The notes beneath the pieces were generated by a model that was not told the origin of the DNA, searched no databases, and saw only the letters and a program-made list of their open reading frames with translations. Positions 18,013 through 27,760 of a stretch of 64,000 bases of DNA are shown in pieces. The stretch is from Sphingobium sp. MI1205 (lineage in GTDB: Bacteria; Pseudomonadota; Alphaproteobacteria; Sphingomonadales; Sphingomonadaceae), in assembly GCF_001563285.1 (NCBI RefSeq), contig NZ_CP005188.1, positions 1,493,501-1,557,500 of the forward strand, given 5' to 3'. A program made the translations under genes and the position numbers. The first letter of the stretch is position 1. Every line of letters begins with the position of its first letter.

Positions 18013-18076
18013 TTATTTGCATTTTTCGGGTCCGTTCGGGGTTCGCAGGAGCCTCCGGCCCTTCTATAAGCCCGGC

Positions 18077-18448
18077 ATGAATGACGCACGCGACAGGGGG
18101 CTGACCCTCAATCCCAAATATGACCGTGACGGACTGATCACGGCCGTCGTCACCGATGTTGAAAGCGGCGATGTGCTGATGGTCGCCCATATGAATGAAG
18201 AAGCGCTGGGGCTGACACTCCAGACAGGCTTTGCCCATTTCTGGTCGCGTAGCCGACAGTCGCTTTGGAAAAAGGGCGAGACGTCGGGCCATATGCTTCA
18301 GGTCCGCGATATTCGGATCGATTGCGACCAGGACGCCGTATGGGTGAAGGCTGTGCCCGCGGGCCCCACATGCCACACAGGCGCGCGGTCATGCTTTTTT
18401 CGCCGCATCCGGCCGGAGGGACTGACTGCTGTCGATGCGGGGGAATAG
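18077..18448 (+). CDS. hisI: Phosphoribosyl-AMP cyclohydrolase
   Basis: A 123-residue HisI, the third step of histidine biosynthesis, opening the adenine ring of PR-AMP. Metal-site motifs are complete: [12 protein letters not shown] supplies the aspartates and [13 protein letters not shown] the two cysteines. An AP-type N-terminal [14 protein letters not shown] precedes it. The frame continues upstream through tRNA-His, but the ATG at 18077 gives the family length. It is monofunctional, with no HisE domain attached. The next gene overlaps its end by 14 bp. Confidence 0.95.
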   Translation: MNDARDRGLTLNPKYDRDGLITAVVTDVESGDVLMVAHMNEEALGLTLQTGFAHFWSRSRQSLWKKGETSGHMLQVRDIRIDCDQDAVWVKAVPAGPTCHTGARSCFFRRIRPEGLTAVDAGE

Positions 18449-18971
18449 TGCGTTTGTATTGCTGCTGCTGCTTCCGACCGGATGTCAGGACGATGGCGGC
18501 CGCTCCTCAGCATCGTCCCGCGATATGCCCTCAGCGACCGGCCTGGAGCGCGCGGCGATCGAAAGCGGCGTGATTGCGGATACGGCCAAGATATCGCCCG
18601 TTGGCCTTTTCCAGCGCAGGCATGAGGCAGGCCACGACAGCTTCTGTGTAATCCCCGGACGCGCCGGCGATTTTCGCTTCGGCATTGAGGCCATTTTCGG
18701 GAAAGGGCAGCGCTGCCGAGGGAATGGAACCGCAAGACAGGCGGGTGACAAGCTGATCCTGAACTTCAAAGATGCAGGCGGTTGCATCATCATTGGCCAA
18801 TATGACGGTGATCAGCTTTCCCTGCCCGGCGTGCTTGACGTAAAATGCGCTGACCTGTGCAATGGGCGCGGGTCATTGGAAGGTGTCAGCTTTCCCCGCT
18901 TTGGAAGTGATGCCAGAAGCGCCTTGAGGGCACAGGATCGTGGCGGGGGGCCGCTCTGCACCCTGGATTGA
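18435..18971 (+). CDS. Putative lipoprotein, unknown function
   Basis: A 178-residue protein with a lipoprotein signal: hydrophobic [14 protein letters not shown] then a T-G-C lipobox at residue 17. The mature part has several cysteines (four to six, in FCVIPG, QRCRG, GGCII, KCADLC) and a beta-rich look but no family I can name. The start overlaps hisI by 14 bp, implying co-expression. Residues after the lipobox up to about 40 are Ser/Asp-rich linker. Function unknown. Confidence 0.7.
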   Translation: MRGNSAFVLLLLLPTGCQDDGGRSSASSRDMPSATGLERAAIESGVIADTAKISPVGLFQRRHEAGHDSFCVIPGRAGDFRFGIEAIFGKGQRCRGNGTARQAGDKLILNFKDAGGCIIIGQYDGDQLSLPGVLDVKCADLCNGRGSLEGVSFPRFGSDARSALRAQDRGGGPLCTLD

Positions 18972-18977
18972 AATAGG

Positions 18978-19655
18978 TCATCCGTTGCTGCGAGCGTCGC
19001 TTATATCAAGCATCTTGCCGTTCGTGATGATGACCAGGTCGCCAAGTTTCACGGCGCCAAACAGATTCCGGGCGAAGGCCGTGGGCACTCCAATACAGCC
19101 ATGGGTCGCGTTGCCCCATTTCACGTCGCTGCCATGGATGGCGACGCCGTCATTCGTCAGCCTCAACATATAGGGCATGGGTGCGTCATATAGGTTCGAT
19201 ACATGATCGGCGTCCTTCTGCGTGATCGGGAAGGCGCCCACCGGACTCGGTTTGTCATTGGCCCCGTACAAGATCACAGCCGCGCCGATTTCATGGCCAG
19301 CGCGAAAAGCGGACAATGTTTGCGCCTTCAGGTCCACCGTGATGATCACCGGGCCTGCCGCAGGAGCACGGCTCTCATCCCAGACATAATCGCCATGACG
19401 AAAGGGTTGAGGGACCGGCAGAACGCTCTTCACCACCAGTGCATGGGGGTCGATAGCCATCGGCTGCGTGCGGCTGCGCTCCACCGGAGGATTTGACGTC
19501 GTCGGCCTGGCCGGCGCAGCCTCTGCGGAGTCCGGGCGCAGATCGCGCCCTCGGTCGAGATGGCTGCTCACCAGCAAGGCGACCGCGCCGAGCGCGCCGC
19601 CAATGAGGAGCTTGGGACCCGCCGCCTTGGCCACGCCTTTGATCAATCGCGTCAT
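18978..19655 (-). CDS. L,D-transpeptidase (YkuD domain)
   Basis: A 225-residue membrane-anchored L,D-transpeptidase. One N-terminal helix (LLIGGALGAVALLVSSHL) anchors it, a proline-rich linker follows (40-65), and the YkuD catalytic domain occupies about 100-215. The catalytic motif is H174-G...T-H185-G-C187 (VAIHGSDVKWGNATHGCIGV). Such enzymes make 3-3 peptidoglycan cross-links or attach lipoproteins to the wall, and they resist most beta-lactams except carbapenems. It is convergent with the lipoprotein gene and shares its strand with maeB, ending upstream of it in the transcript direction. Confidence 0.88.
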   Translation of the reverse strand: MTRLIKGVAKAAGPKLLIGGALGAVALLVSSHLDRGRDLRPDSAEAAPARPTTSNPPVERSRTQPMAIDPHALVVKSVLPVPQPFRHGDYVWDESRAPAAGPVIITVDLKAQTLSAFRAGHEIGAAVILYGANDKPSPVGAFPITQKDADHVSNLYDAPMPYMLRLTNDGVAIHGSDVKWGNATHGCIGVPTAFARNLFGAVKLGDLVIITNGKMLDISDARSNG

Positions 19656-19685
19656 GGCTGCCCTGTTGGACGAAAAAGGTTAAGG

Positions 19686-21953
19686 TCAGCCTTCGCGATC
19701 GACTTCGGCGGCAGCAATTGCGGTGAGATTCAGAATGCCGCGCGCGGTGACGCCGGGTGTCAGCACGTGGATGGGTTGCGCCAGACCCATCAGCATTGGC
19801 CCAACCGTGGGCGAGCTGGACGACGCCGCCAGGGCCGTCAAAGCGATATTGGCCGAATCCAGATTGGGCATGATCAGAAGATTGGCGGGCCCTTCAAACC
19901 GGGAATCAGGCACAAGCTTTTCGCGCAGCGACTGGCTCAGCGCCGCATCGGCGTGCATTTCGCCATCGATCAGCAGGTCAGGCGCCTGCTTCCTGGCGAG
20001 TTGCAGCGCTGTCCGCATCTTTCGGGCACTGGGGCTGTGTGATGCGCCGAAATTCGAGTGTGACAGCAGGGCTACGCGCGGCGTCAATCCGAAATGCCGA
20101 AGTTCGGTCGCTCCGGCGATAGCCATTTCCGCAACCTGTTCAGGCGTCGGGTCCGGCACCATATGAGTGTCCGCGATGAAAAGCGCGCCAGCGTCCAGGA
20201 TGAGACCCGACAGGGCATAGACGCGGCTGTGTCCCGGCCGGCGGTCTGTGATCCGCAGGACATGTTCGACCTGGCCCCAATATTCGCTGTTGCCGCCGAC
20301 GAGCGCGGCATCGACCCGCCGCGTGCGCAGCAGCATGGCAGCGGTGACCGTGGGCCGCCGATAGACATGGCGGAGCAGTTCAGCGGTTGGGACGCCTTTG
20401 CGCGCCGCGATGGCCCGATAGGCTTCGACCAGTTCGCCCATCAGCTCATGATCCGTCTCTGGATCGACGACCTCGACATCGCGGTCCAGTTCGAAGCGCA
20501 GGCCAAGGCTTGGCAGCTTGTCCTTGAGGATCCGTCGCCGGGCGACGACCACCGGGCGTACGATACCTTCATCGAGACCGTCCTGGATGGCGCGAAGCAC
20601 GCGCTCATCCTCTCCTTCGCCATATGCGATCCGACGGCATGTTCCCCGCGCTGCCTCAAACACCGGAAGCATGAGCTGGCCCGAACGCGTGTTTTGCTGC
20701 GCGAGCGATCGGCGATAGGCGTCGATGTCCAGGGAACGCTTGGCCACGCCGCTATCCATCGCCGCTTTCGCCACCGCTGGGGCTATCTCTGCAATCAGTC
20801 GGGGGTCGAAAGGCGTGGGAATGATATAGTCAGGGCCAAACACCAATTTGCGGCCACCATAGGCCTGCGCGACGCTGTCATGGGCTGGCAAGCGGGCGAG
20901 CGCTGCGATTGCCTCCGCAGCGGCGGCCTTCATGGCTTCGTTGATTTCCGTTGCGCGGGCGTCCAGCGCGCCCCGGAAGATGTACGGGAAACACAGGACG
21001 TTGTTGACCTGGTTCGGGTAGTCGGACCGCCCCGTGGCGACGATCGCGTCGGGACGCGCTTCCCGCACCACTTCGGGCCGAATTTCGGGTTCAGGGTTGG
21101 CGAGCGCGAATATCAGGGGATTGGGCGCCAGCAAAGGCAGCCATTCCGGCTTCAACACGCCGGGTGCCGACAACCCAAGGAAGATGTTCGCCCCAGGCAG
21201 CACCTCCGGCAGGGTCCGCGCGTTCGTGTCCCGCGCATAGCGGGCCATATTGGGCAACATGCCCTCGCGCCCGGAATGAATGACGCCATCCTTGTCGGTA
21301 AGCGTGACCTGTTCGACCGGAAGCCCCATGGATACGAGCAGATCGACGCAGGCCAGCGCGGCTGCTCCCGCGCCGGACGTTACAAGTCGGGCTTCGGCGA
21401 GAGTTTTCCCTTGCAGCACGAGCGCGTTGCGCACTGCCGCTGCGACGACGATCGCGGTCCCATGCTGGTCGTCGTGGAAAACGGGGATGTTCATCCGCTT
21501 TTTGAGTTCGGCCTCTATGGCGAAACATTCCGGCGCCTTGATGTCTTCAAGGTTTATGCCGCCGAAGGTCGGTTCCAGAAGCGCAACGGCGTCGATGAAT
21601 TTTTGCGGGTCGGTCGTATCGACCTCAATATCGAAGACGTCGATGTCGGCGAATTTCTTGAAAAGAACCGCCTTGCCCTCCATCACCGGCTTGGAGGCAA
21701 GCGCGCCGATCGATCCAAGGCCCAGCACCGCCGTGCCGTTCGATATGACCGCGACCAGGTTGCCGCGCGCAGTATATTCCATCGCCTTGTCGGGATCATC
21801 CGCGATTTCAAGACAGGGCGCGGCTACGCCCGGCGAGTAGGCCAGCGCCAGATCGCGTTGGTTGACCATTCGCTTGGTCGGTTCGATCCGCAGCTTCCCA
21901 GGCTGGGGAAAGCGATGATAATCCAAGGCTGCGCGGCGGGTATTGTCGTCCAT
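19686..21953 (-). CDS. maeB: NADP-dependent malic enzyme with phosphotransacetylase-like domain
   Basis: A 755-residue fusion of MaeB type that decarboxylates malate to pyruvate. Residues about 20-155 are the malic enzyme N-domain, 160-400 the NAD(P)-binding domain (LVTSGAGAAALACVDLL Rossmann signature, FHDDQHGTAIVVAAAV substrate motif), and 430-755 a phosphate acetyl/butyryltransferase-like domain that is thought to be regulatory, with acetyl-CoA as inhibitor in the E. coli homologue. Length agrees with the E. coli protein (759). It is divergent from alaS. Confidence 0.96.
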   Translation of the reverse strand: MDDNTRRAALDYHRFPQPGKLRIEPTKRMVNQRDLALAYSPGVAAPCLEIADDPDKAMEYTARGNLVAVISNGTAVLGLGSIGALASKPVMEGKAVLFKKFADIDVFDIEVDTTDPQKFIDAVALLEPTFGGINLEDIKAPECFAIEAELKKRMNIPVFHDDQHGTAIVVAAAVRNALVLQGKTLAEARLVTSGAGAAALACVDLLVSMGLPVEQVTLTDKDGVIHSGREGMLPNMARYARDTNARTLPEVLPGANIFLGLSAPGVLKPEWLPLLAPNPLIFALANPEPEIRPEVVREARPDAIVATGRSDYPNQVNNVLCFPYIFRGALDARATEINEAMKAAAAEAIAALARLPAHDSVAQAYGGRKLVFGPDYIIPTPFDPRLIAEIAPAVAKAAMDSGVAKRSLDIDAYRRSLAQQNTRSGQLMLPVFEAARGTCRRIAYGEGEDERVLRAIQDGLDEGIVRPVVVARRRILKDKLPSLGLRFELDRDVEVVDPETDHELMGELVEAYRAIAARKGVPTAELLRHVYRRPTVTAAMLLRTRRVDAALVGGNSEYWGQVEHVLRITDRRPGHSRVYALSGLILDAGALFIADTHMVPDPTPEQVAEMAIAGATELRHFGLTPRVALLSHSNFGASHSPSARKMRTALQLARKQAPDLLIDGEMHADAALSQSLREKLVPDSRFEGPANLLIMPNLDSANIALTALAASSSSPTVGPMLMGLAQPIHVLTPGVTARGILNLTAIAAAEVDREG

Positions 21954-21986
21954 AGCGCGGCCTTAGAATTGATTTGGGATAGGAGC

Positions 21987-22016
21987 AATGCCGCAAGGCT
22001 GCGGAGCGGCGGCATT
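21987..22016. promoter_or_regulatory. Palindrome in the maeB-alaS intergenic region
   Basis: AATGCCGC (21987-21994) and GCGGCATT (22009-22016) form an 8-bp inverted repeat with a 14-bp spacer, about 100 nt before alaS and 34 nt before maeB. It could be an operator for either gene. In E. coli AlaRS represses its own gene by binding a palindrome near its promoter, so autoregulation is one guess. Confidence 0.35.
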
Positions 22017-22116
22017 TCATGCCAGATGCGCCGCCGATCCGATTAGATAACCCAATTGACCGTCGCGACGAAAAGCCCCGCTTGTGCGCCGGAGCGCTTC
22101 CAACTAAATCGCCCCC

Positions 22117-24771
22117 ATGACTTCGACCAATGACATTCGCCGCTCCTTCCTCGACTATTTCGGGGCCAACGGCCACACCATCGTCCCATCAGCCCCGCTG
22201 GTGCCGCATAACGATCCGACGCTGATGTTCGTCAATGCGGGCATGGTGCCGTTCAAGAATGTCTTTACCGGATTGGAATCGCGGCCTTATTCCACTGCCA
22301 CGAGCAGCCAGAAGTCGGTGCGCGCCGGGGGCAAGCATAACGATCTCGACAATGTCGGCTATACAGCGCGCCACCACACATTCTTTGAAATGCTGGGCAA
22401 TTTCAGCTTCGGCGACTATTTCAAGGAACAGGCGATCACCCATGCCTGGACGCTGCTGACGAAGGAATGGGGCATTCCGGCGGAAAAGCTGACCGCCACC
22501 GTCTACCACACTGATGACGAAGCCTTCGACCTGTGGAAGAAGGTTGCCGGGCTGCCCGATCACAAGATCATTCGCATCCCGACGAAGGATAATTTCTGGG
22601 CGATGGGCGACAGCGGCCCTTGCGGTCCCTGCTCTGAAATCTTCTACGACCATGGCGACCATATCTGGGGTGGTCCTCCGGGAAGCCCTGAGGAAGACGG
22701 CGATCGGTTCGTGGAAATCTGGAACCTCGTCTTCATGCAGTATGAGCAGGAAGCGAATGAGATCGTTGGCGAACTGCCCAAGCCCAGCATCGACACTGGC
22801 ATGGGGCTGGAGCGCATCGCGGCCGTGTTGCAGGGCGTACACGACAATTACGATACGGACACGTTCAAGGCGCTGATCGAGGAATCGGGCGCGCTGACCC
22901 GGACGGCCACGGATGGCGAGTTCAAGGCCAGCCATCGCGTCATCGCTGATCACCTGCGTTCGACCAGCTTCCTCATCGCGGATGGCGTGCTGCCCGCGAA
23001 CGAAGGCCGAGGCTATGTCCTGCGCCGCATCATGCGCCGGGCGATGCGCCACGCACACATCATTGGCGCGAAGGAGCCGTTGATGCACCGTCTGGTCGGC
23101 AGCCTGGTCTCCGAAATGGGCGGCGCCTATCAGGAACTGGTCCGCGCCCAGCCGCTGATCGAAGAAACGCTGTTGCGTGAGGAAACCCGTTTCCGCCAGA
23201 CGCTGGAAAAGGGCCTGAAGCTGCTCGACGAGGCGACGACCGGACTGTCGGACGGCGGCACACTGCCCGGCGAAACCGCGTTCAAGCTGTACGACACCTT
23301 TGGTTTTCCATATGACCTGACTGAGGACGCCCTGCGCTCTCGGGGGTTGGGCGTCGATCGCGCAGGTTTCGACGCCGCCATGGCCGAGCAAAAGGCTGCC
23401 GCTCGCGCTGCCTGGAAGGGTTCGGGCGAAAAGGCATCGGACGAAATCTGGTTCGACATCGCCGAAACCACCGGCAGCACCGAATTTATCGGCTACAACG
23501 GGATAGAGGGCGAGGGCGAAGTCCTTGCCCTGGTCAAGGATGGCGCGCGCATTGAAATCGCCAGCCCCGGCGATGAAGTCGTCATCATTACGAATCAGAC
23601 GCCCTTTTATGGCGAAAGCGGCGGCCAGATGGGCGATGCCGGAACGATCAGTTCGCAAGGTGGCCTCGTCGCGGATGTGGAAGATACCGCCAAGCCGCTC
23701 GGTCGCCTTCACGCGCATAAGGCGAAAATTGGCGCGGGCAGCGTCAAGGTAGGCGATACAGTTCATCTGACGGTGGACGAAGGTCGCCGTGATCGTATCC
23801 GCGCCAACCACAGCGCTACCCATTTGCTGCATGCCGCGCTTCGCAATCAGTTGGGCGCACATGTCACGCAAAAGGGAAGTCTGGTTGCACCGGAACGCCT
23901 GCGCTTCGACTTTTCGCATCCCGAAGCACTGACCCACAGTCAGATCGCCGCCGTCGAGGCCGATGTTAATGAGCAGATCCGCCACAATGAAGCGGTGACG
24001 ACGCGGCTGATGACGCCTGACGATGCCATTCAGGCAGGCGCCATGGCGCTGTTCGGCGAGAAATATGGCGATGAAGTCCGCGTCCTTTCCATGGGCAAGG
24101 GGGATGCGCACAGCTATTCGGTGGAATTGTGCGGCGGCACGCATGTCCGTGCGACCGGTGATATCGCGCTCTTCAAGATTATCGCGGAAAGCGCCGTTTC
24201 TTCGGGCGTTCGTCGCATAGAGGCACTGACGGGTGAAGCGGCCCGGCTCTGGCTTTCAGATCGTGAAGATCGGCTTCGCCAGTCAGCAGCAGCGCTGAAG
24301 ACGACGCCAGAGGAAGTCCCCGCCCGGATTGCTGCGCTGGTCGAGCAGAGCCGCAAGCTCGAGCGTGAATTGGCTGAAGCGAAGAAGGCACTGGCGCTTG
24401 GTGGCGGCGGTTCCGCACAGGCTGCCGGCCCGGAAAAGGTCGGCAACGTCAACTTTATCGGGCAGGTCATTGAAGGACTGGATCCGAAGGAATTGCGCGG
24501 CGTCGTCGATCAGAACAAGAGCAGCCTGGGCAGTGGCGTGTCCGCCGTATTGGCAGTCGTCGATGGCCGGGCGAGCATCGCCGTGGGAGTTACCGACGAT
24601 CTGGTCGCCACGATAAGCGCGGTGGACCTCGTGCGCGCGGGCGTTGAGGCGCTGGGTGGCAAGGGTGGCGGCGGGCGTGCCGACATGGCCCAAGGCGGTG
24701 GGCCGGACGGTGAAAAGTCGGCCATGTCCATTGATGCGGTTAAAGCGGCGCTGGCCAAGATTGCCGGATAA
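22117..24771 (+). CDS. alaS: Alanine--tRNA ligase
   Basis: An 884-residue class II aminoacyl-tRNA synthetase. The N-terminal catalytic domain starts with [20 protein letters not shown] and contains the class II signature [13 protein letters not shown]. The editing domain has its zinc/hydrolysis motifs HSATHLLHA and CGGTHV, and the C-terminal DHH-type C-Ala domain ends in [11 protein letters not shown]. Length is normal (about 875). It carries its own promoter region, divergent from maeB. Confidence 0.98.
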   Translation: MTSTNDIRRSFLDYFGANGHTIVPSAPLVPHNDPTLMFVNAGMVPFKNVFTGLESRPYSTATSSQKSVRAGGKHNDLDNVGYTARHHTFFEMLGNFSFGDYFKEQAITHAWTLLTKEWGIPAEKLTATVYHTDDEAFDLWKKVAGLPDHKIIRIPTKDNFWAMGDSGPCGPCSEIFYDHGDHIWGGPPGSPEEDGDRFVEIWNLVFMQYEQEANEIVGELPKPSIDTGMGLERIAAVLQGVHDNYDTDTFKALIEESGALTRTATDGEFKASHRVIADHLRSTSFLIADGVLPANEGRGYVLRRIMRRAMRHAHIIGAKEPLMHRLVGSLVSEMGGAYQELVRAQPLIEETLLREETRFRQTLEKGLKLLDEATTGLSDGGTLPGETAFKLYDTFGFPYDLTEDALRSRGLGVDRAGFDAAMAEQKAAARAAWKGSGEKASDEIWFDIAETTGSTEFIGYNGIEGEGEVLALVKDGARIEIASPGDEVVIITNQTPFYGESGGQMGDAGTISSQGGLVADVEDTAKPLGRLHAHKAKIGAGSVKVGDTVHLTVDEGRRDRIRANHSATHLLHAALRNQLGAHVTQKGSLVAPERLRFDFSHPEALTHSQIAAVEADVNEQIRHNEAVTTRLMTPDDAIQAGAMALFGEKYGDEVRVLSMGKGDAHSYSVELCGGTHVRATGDIALFKIIAESAVSSGVRRIEALTGEAARLWLSDREDRLRQSAAALKTTPEEVPARIAALVEQSRKLERELAEAKKALALGGGGSAQAAGPEKVGNVNFIGQVIEGLDPKELRGVVDQNKSSLGSGVSAVLAVVDGRASIAVGVTDDLVATISAVDLVRAGVEALGGKGGGGRADMAQGGGPDGEKSAMSIDAVKAALAKIAG

Positions 24772-24827
24772 CCTGTCGTTAAAGGGCATGTTTCAGGCAG
24801 TTTTCTTCCAACGGGTATAAGATTGTC

Positions 24828-25310
24828 ATGTTCATGCTGTTGCCCATAATACTTCAGGCTGCATCGCCTCCGCCGCCGCCGGTTCTTCATACGGTGCGGA
24901 CGCCGCCTAATTTCAATCACGTGGCGGTCGAATCCGAAAAGCTGCCCCCGGTTCCGGTCAAGGTGGCGCTTTACCTGGGGCGGGAAACGCTTTGGTCGGG
25001 GACATTGTCCGTCGGATCGACTCCGGCGCGCCTTTCGCTGAATGAGGCCGTCGATGTCGGAAGCGGCTGTCAGGAAACTAGCTATCGTGGAAAATCGCGG
25101 AATATCGAGCTGACCCTGAGTCGCCAGCCCCATCGGGACAGGGAGTCCTTTTCGTTGAATGCGCGCTACAGCCGTCCCGCGCAGGACGGGCTTTGTCCCA
25201 CAGGAAGCCGCCAGGTATCGATCGACCAGCAACTATCCATCGCCACCGACAGCGTGACGATCGAGGGGGATGGCGGTTTCCGGGTCGTTCTGACGCGAGC
25301 GGTCCACTGA
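24828..25310 (+). CDS. Exported protein of unknown function
   Basis: A 160-residue protein with a very short hydrophobic start (MFMLLPIILQAAS) followed by a run of prolines, which suggests export with cleavage after AAS or so. The mature part is beta-rich (VPVKVALYLGRETLWSGTLSVG, GGFRVVLTRAV) and has two cysteines (SGCQET and GLCPTG) likely to form a disulfide. I do not recognise a family. It follows alaS by 56 bp and is convergent with the antiporter gene, ending 3 bp from it. Confidence 0.65.
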   Translation: MFMLLPIILQAASPPPPPVLHTVRTPPNFNHVAVESEKLPPVPVKVALYLGRETLWSGTLSVGSTPARLSLNEAVDVGSGCQETSYRGKSRNIELTLSRQPHRDRESFSLNARYSRPAQDGLCPTGSRQVSIDQQLSIATDSVTIEGDGGFRVVLTRAVH

Positions 25311-25313
25311 TCG

Positions 25314-27098
25314 TCAAGGCACCTCGTCGGGCCGCAGCCTGCGCAATTTCGGTGCGGTGTCCATCTGAGCCGCGTCCTTGATACCCATGCGCAGATCCTC
25401 TCGGGTCTGGTGAATGGAGGCGATCACGGGCCCCATGGCGATACCGAGGTCGATGAGCGCCGTTTCGGCCAGTTGAAGGGAGCTTTCGAGCGTTTCAGGA
25501 ACCGCGTCGCTGGCGCCTGCCCTGTATAGCTGAGCTGCGTGATCGGTATCGCGCGCGCGGGCGATGATCGGCAAATCCGGCACCCACCCGCGGACTCGCT
25601 TGGTCACGCGGACCGACAGGACCGGGTCGTCCATCGTCAGAATCAGCGCGCGGGCATGGCCCAGGCGAAGTTTATCAAGCATTTCTGCGCGAGACACATC
25701 GCCAAAGAGGATCGGATAGCCGTCACGGCGACCCTCTGCGACGACGTCGGGATCGGATTCAACGACCGTAAAGCGTTGATTGTGGACACGCAGCAGATCG
25801 CAGACCATGCGGCCGACTCGGCCGAAACCGATCACGACAGCAGCGGCTTCGGTACTTTCCTGCAGGGGTTCTGGCGCATCTTCTCCCAACGCCATTTCGA
25901 GCCTTCGCGCGATGTCGTGGCCGATGCGGGCGAGGAGGGGGGTGATGGTGAGGCCAATCGCGGTCACAATTTGCCAGAACGCGGCCGTGGACGGCAAAAT
26001 GAGGTTCGCTGCCGCGGCGGTCGAAAGCACGATGAGCGTGGTCTCCGACGGGCTGGCCATAAGTACGCCCACCTCAAGGGCAACGCCCTTGCGAGCCCCG
26101 GAAAGATAGAGCAACGCCGCCGTGACGACGGTCTTCGCAAGGACAACGCCGAAGACCGCCAGCACGAGGCTGGGCCAGTTCGCCAGGATCACCCGCACAT
26201 CCAAACTCATGCCCACGGTGATCAGGAACACGCCCAGGGCCAGACCCTTGAAGGGGGCAGTCATAACCTCCACTTCGCCATGATATTCGGTTTCGGCGAT
26301 CAGCAGGCCGGCAAGCAACGCGCCCACGATTGGCGACAAGCCCGCGAGCGATGTCGCGAGGCTGGAGATGATCACGACGAGCAGGCTGGCCGCGAGAAAA
26401 ACCTCAGGACTTTTGGTGCGTGCAGCCTGGCTGAAGATATGTGGCAGGAGAATGCGGCCGAGCACCAGCATGACAGCGATTGTGATCCCGCCTTTTAACA
26501 GCGTATCAGCAAGTGCGCCCCATGCGCCATCCGGGCTGGACGCTACTGACGGTGCGAGCGCACCGAGCATGAAGATGATGGGAACTAGCGCGAGGTCTTC
26601 GAACAGGAGCATCGCGAAAGCCGCGCGCCCCACCGCGCTCTGTGTTCCAACCATGGGCAGCACGACGGCCGTGGACGAAAGCGCAAGCGCCAGGCCAAGG
26701 CCGATTGCTCCTGCGAGCGGTTGGCCCAGCCAGTAAAGGCCCAGCGCGATCAGGGCAGCCCCCCCGACCAGTTCGGTCGCACCCACGCCAAAGACCTGCG
26801 TTCGCATGACCCATAGGCGGCGGAAGCTAAGTTCCAGACCTATCGAGAACAACAGTAGAATGACGCCGAGTTCAGCGAACGGCTCTATCGCCTCCCTGTT
26901 CGAAATGGTGATGTGGTAGAGCCAGGGATATTGTCCGACGAGCGCACCAAGACCCGATGGCCCGACCGCAAGGCCGACAAGGATGAAGCCGATCACAGGG
27001 CTGATGCGGAAGCGCGCAAAGCCTGGGATCACCAGACCGGCCGCTCCCAGGATAACCAGGGAATCGCTGAAACTTTGTGGATTGATTGCACCGGCCAT
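25314..27098 (-). CDS. Monovalent cation:proton antiporter with TrkA-N domain (Kef/YbaL type)
   Basis: A 594-residue CPA2-family protein. Residues about 10-390 form twelve or so transmembrane helices with the CPA2 features GLVIPGFARFRISPVIGFIL and LALSSTAVVLPMV. Residues about 405-530 are a cytosolic RCK/TrkA-N nucleotide-binding domain with the GxGxxG-type VIGFGRVGRMVCDLL and a ligand aspartate in VVESDPDVV. This architecture is that of E. coli YbaL and KefB/C, which exchange K+ for H+ and are gated by glutathione adducts or nucleotides. No KefF/KefG partner gene lies nearby. Confidence 0.9.
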   Translation of the reverse strand: MAGAINPQSFSDSLVILGAAGLVIPGFARFRISPVIGFILVGLAVGPSGLGALVGQYPWLYHITISNREAIEPFAELGVILLLFSIGLELSFRRLWVMRTQVFGVGATELVGGAALIALGLYWLGQPLAGAIGLGLALALSSTAVVLPMVGTQSAVGRAAFAMLLFEDLALVPIIFMLGALAPSVASSPDGAWGALADTLLKGGITIAVMLVLGRILLPHIFSQAARTKSPEVFLAASLLVVIISSLATSLAGLSPIVGALLAGLLIAETEYHGEVEVMTAPFKGLALGVFLITVGMSLDVRVILANWPSLVLAVFGVVLAKTVVTAALLYLSGARKGVALEVGVLMASPSETTLIVLSTAAAANLILPSTAAFWQIVTAIGLTITPLLARIGHDIARRLEMALGEDAPEPLQESTEAAAVVIGFGRVGRMVCDLLRVHNQRFTVVESDPDVVAEGRRDGYPILFGDVSRAEMLDKLRLGHARALILTMDDPVLSVRVTKRVRGWVPDLPIIARARDTDHAAQLYRAGASDAVPETLESSLQLAETALIDLGIAMGPVIASIHQTREDLRMGIKDAAQMDTAPKLRRLRPDEVP

Positions 27099-27171
27099 GG
27101 TTCACCATCGCGGGAAGCGCGCAGAATTTCCAGTCCCGCGCGCAACTCGCTTGTCGATATGTGATGCAACC

Positions 27172-27257
27172 TGGTGCGGACGGCGGGACTTGAACCCGCA
27201 TTCCCAGGGGGAGGCGGATTTTAAGTCCGCTGCGTCTACCGATTTCGCCACGTCCGC
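27172..27257 (-). tRNA. tRNA-Leu (TAA anticodon)
   Basis: Read on the minus strand the acceptor stem GCGGACG pairs with CGTCCGC, followed by A and encoded CCA (27172-27174). The anticodon loop contains CTTAAAA with TAA, and a long variable arm is present as expected for leucine. The T-loop is TTCAAGT. Confidence 0.95.
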
Positions 27258-27308
27258 GTGGCGATCCCCCTGACGTTTCCGAGCGCGCAGGTCAAGACGC
27301 GCTGCTAT

Positions 27309-27596
27309 TCAGTGCGCCTTGCTGTTCAGGCGCTCCCGCATTTCCTTGCCTGGTTTGAAATAAGGAACGCGCTTCGCGGACACCGGCACCTGCTCCCCCG
27401 TGCGCGGATTGCGTCCTGTGCGCGCATCGCGCGCGCGCGTGGTGAACGCGCCAAAACCGCGCAGTTCCACCCTGCCGCCGTTTGAAAGGCGGTCCACGAT
27501 CTCCCTGAAGAAGAGATCAACAATCCTTTCGACCTCTTGAAGTCCGAGGTCCGGATTTTCCTCTGCCAGAGTCTGTATCAATTCCGAGCGTATCAT
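27309..27596 (-). CDS. ihfB: Integration host factor subunit beta
   Basis: A 95-residue HU/IHF-fold protein of the beta type, which with IhfA bends DNA sharply at specific sites. The DNA-binding arm reads [20 protein letters not shown] and the C-terminus [15 protein letters not shown] is IHF-like. The start [17 protein letters not shown] is characteristic of IhfB. GGAGG lies just before the ATG and a consensus-like promoter upstream. The ihfB gene after rpsA is the classical order. Confidence 0.95.
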   Translation of the reverse strand: MIRSELIQTLAEENPDLGLQEVERIVDLFFREIVDRLSNGGRVELRGFGAFTTRARDARTGRNPRTGEQVPVSAKRVPYFKPGKEMRERLNSKAH

Positions 27597-27631
27597 TGGT
27601 CCTCCAGCTCCCCCTTCTGGTTCCCGCTTAA

Positions 27632-27660
27632 TTTATAGTGAGTTCGTTACCTCATGACAA
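27632..27660 (-). promoter_or_regulatory. Sigma-70 promoter of ihfB
   Basis: On the minus strand TTGTCA (27660-27655) and TATAAA (27637-27632) are separated by 17 nt, about 36 nt upstream of the ihfB start codon. Both hexamers are close to consensus. It lies after the rpsA terminator, so ihfB has its own transcript. Confidence 0.75.
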
Positions 27661-27697
27661 TTATCCAATGTCGGTAGTTATGCTCTCATTTTGGGAT

Positions 27698-27731
27698 AGA
27701 AAAAGCCCGCCGGAAGAACTTCCGGCGGGCT
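27698..27731 (-). terminator. Intrinsic terminator of rpsA
   Basis: On the minus strand AGCCCGCCGGAA pairs perfectly with TTCCGGCGGGCT around a 4-nt loop and is followed by TTTTTC. It is about 30 nt after the rpsA stop. Confidence 0.92.
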
Positions 27732-27760
27732 CTATTACTTTAGTTAGATCTCGAAGGAGA

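Noticed and set aside
17780..18076. N-terminal extension of HisI upstream of 18077
   Set aside because: It would translate the terminator and tRNA-His; the ATG at 18077 gives the standard HisI length.
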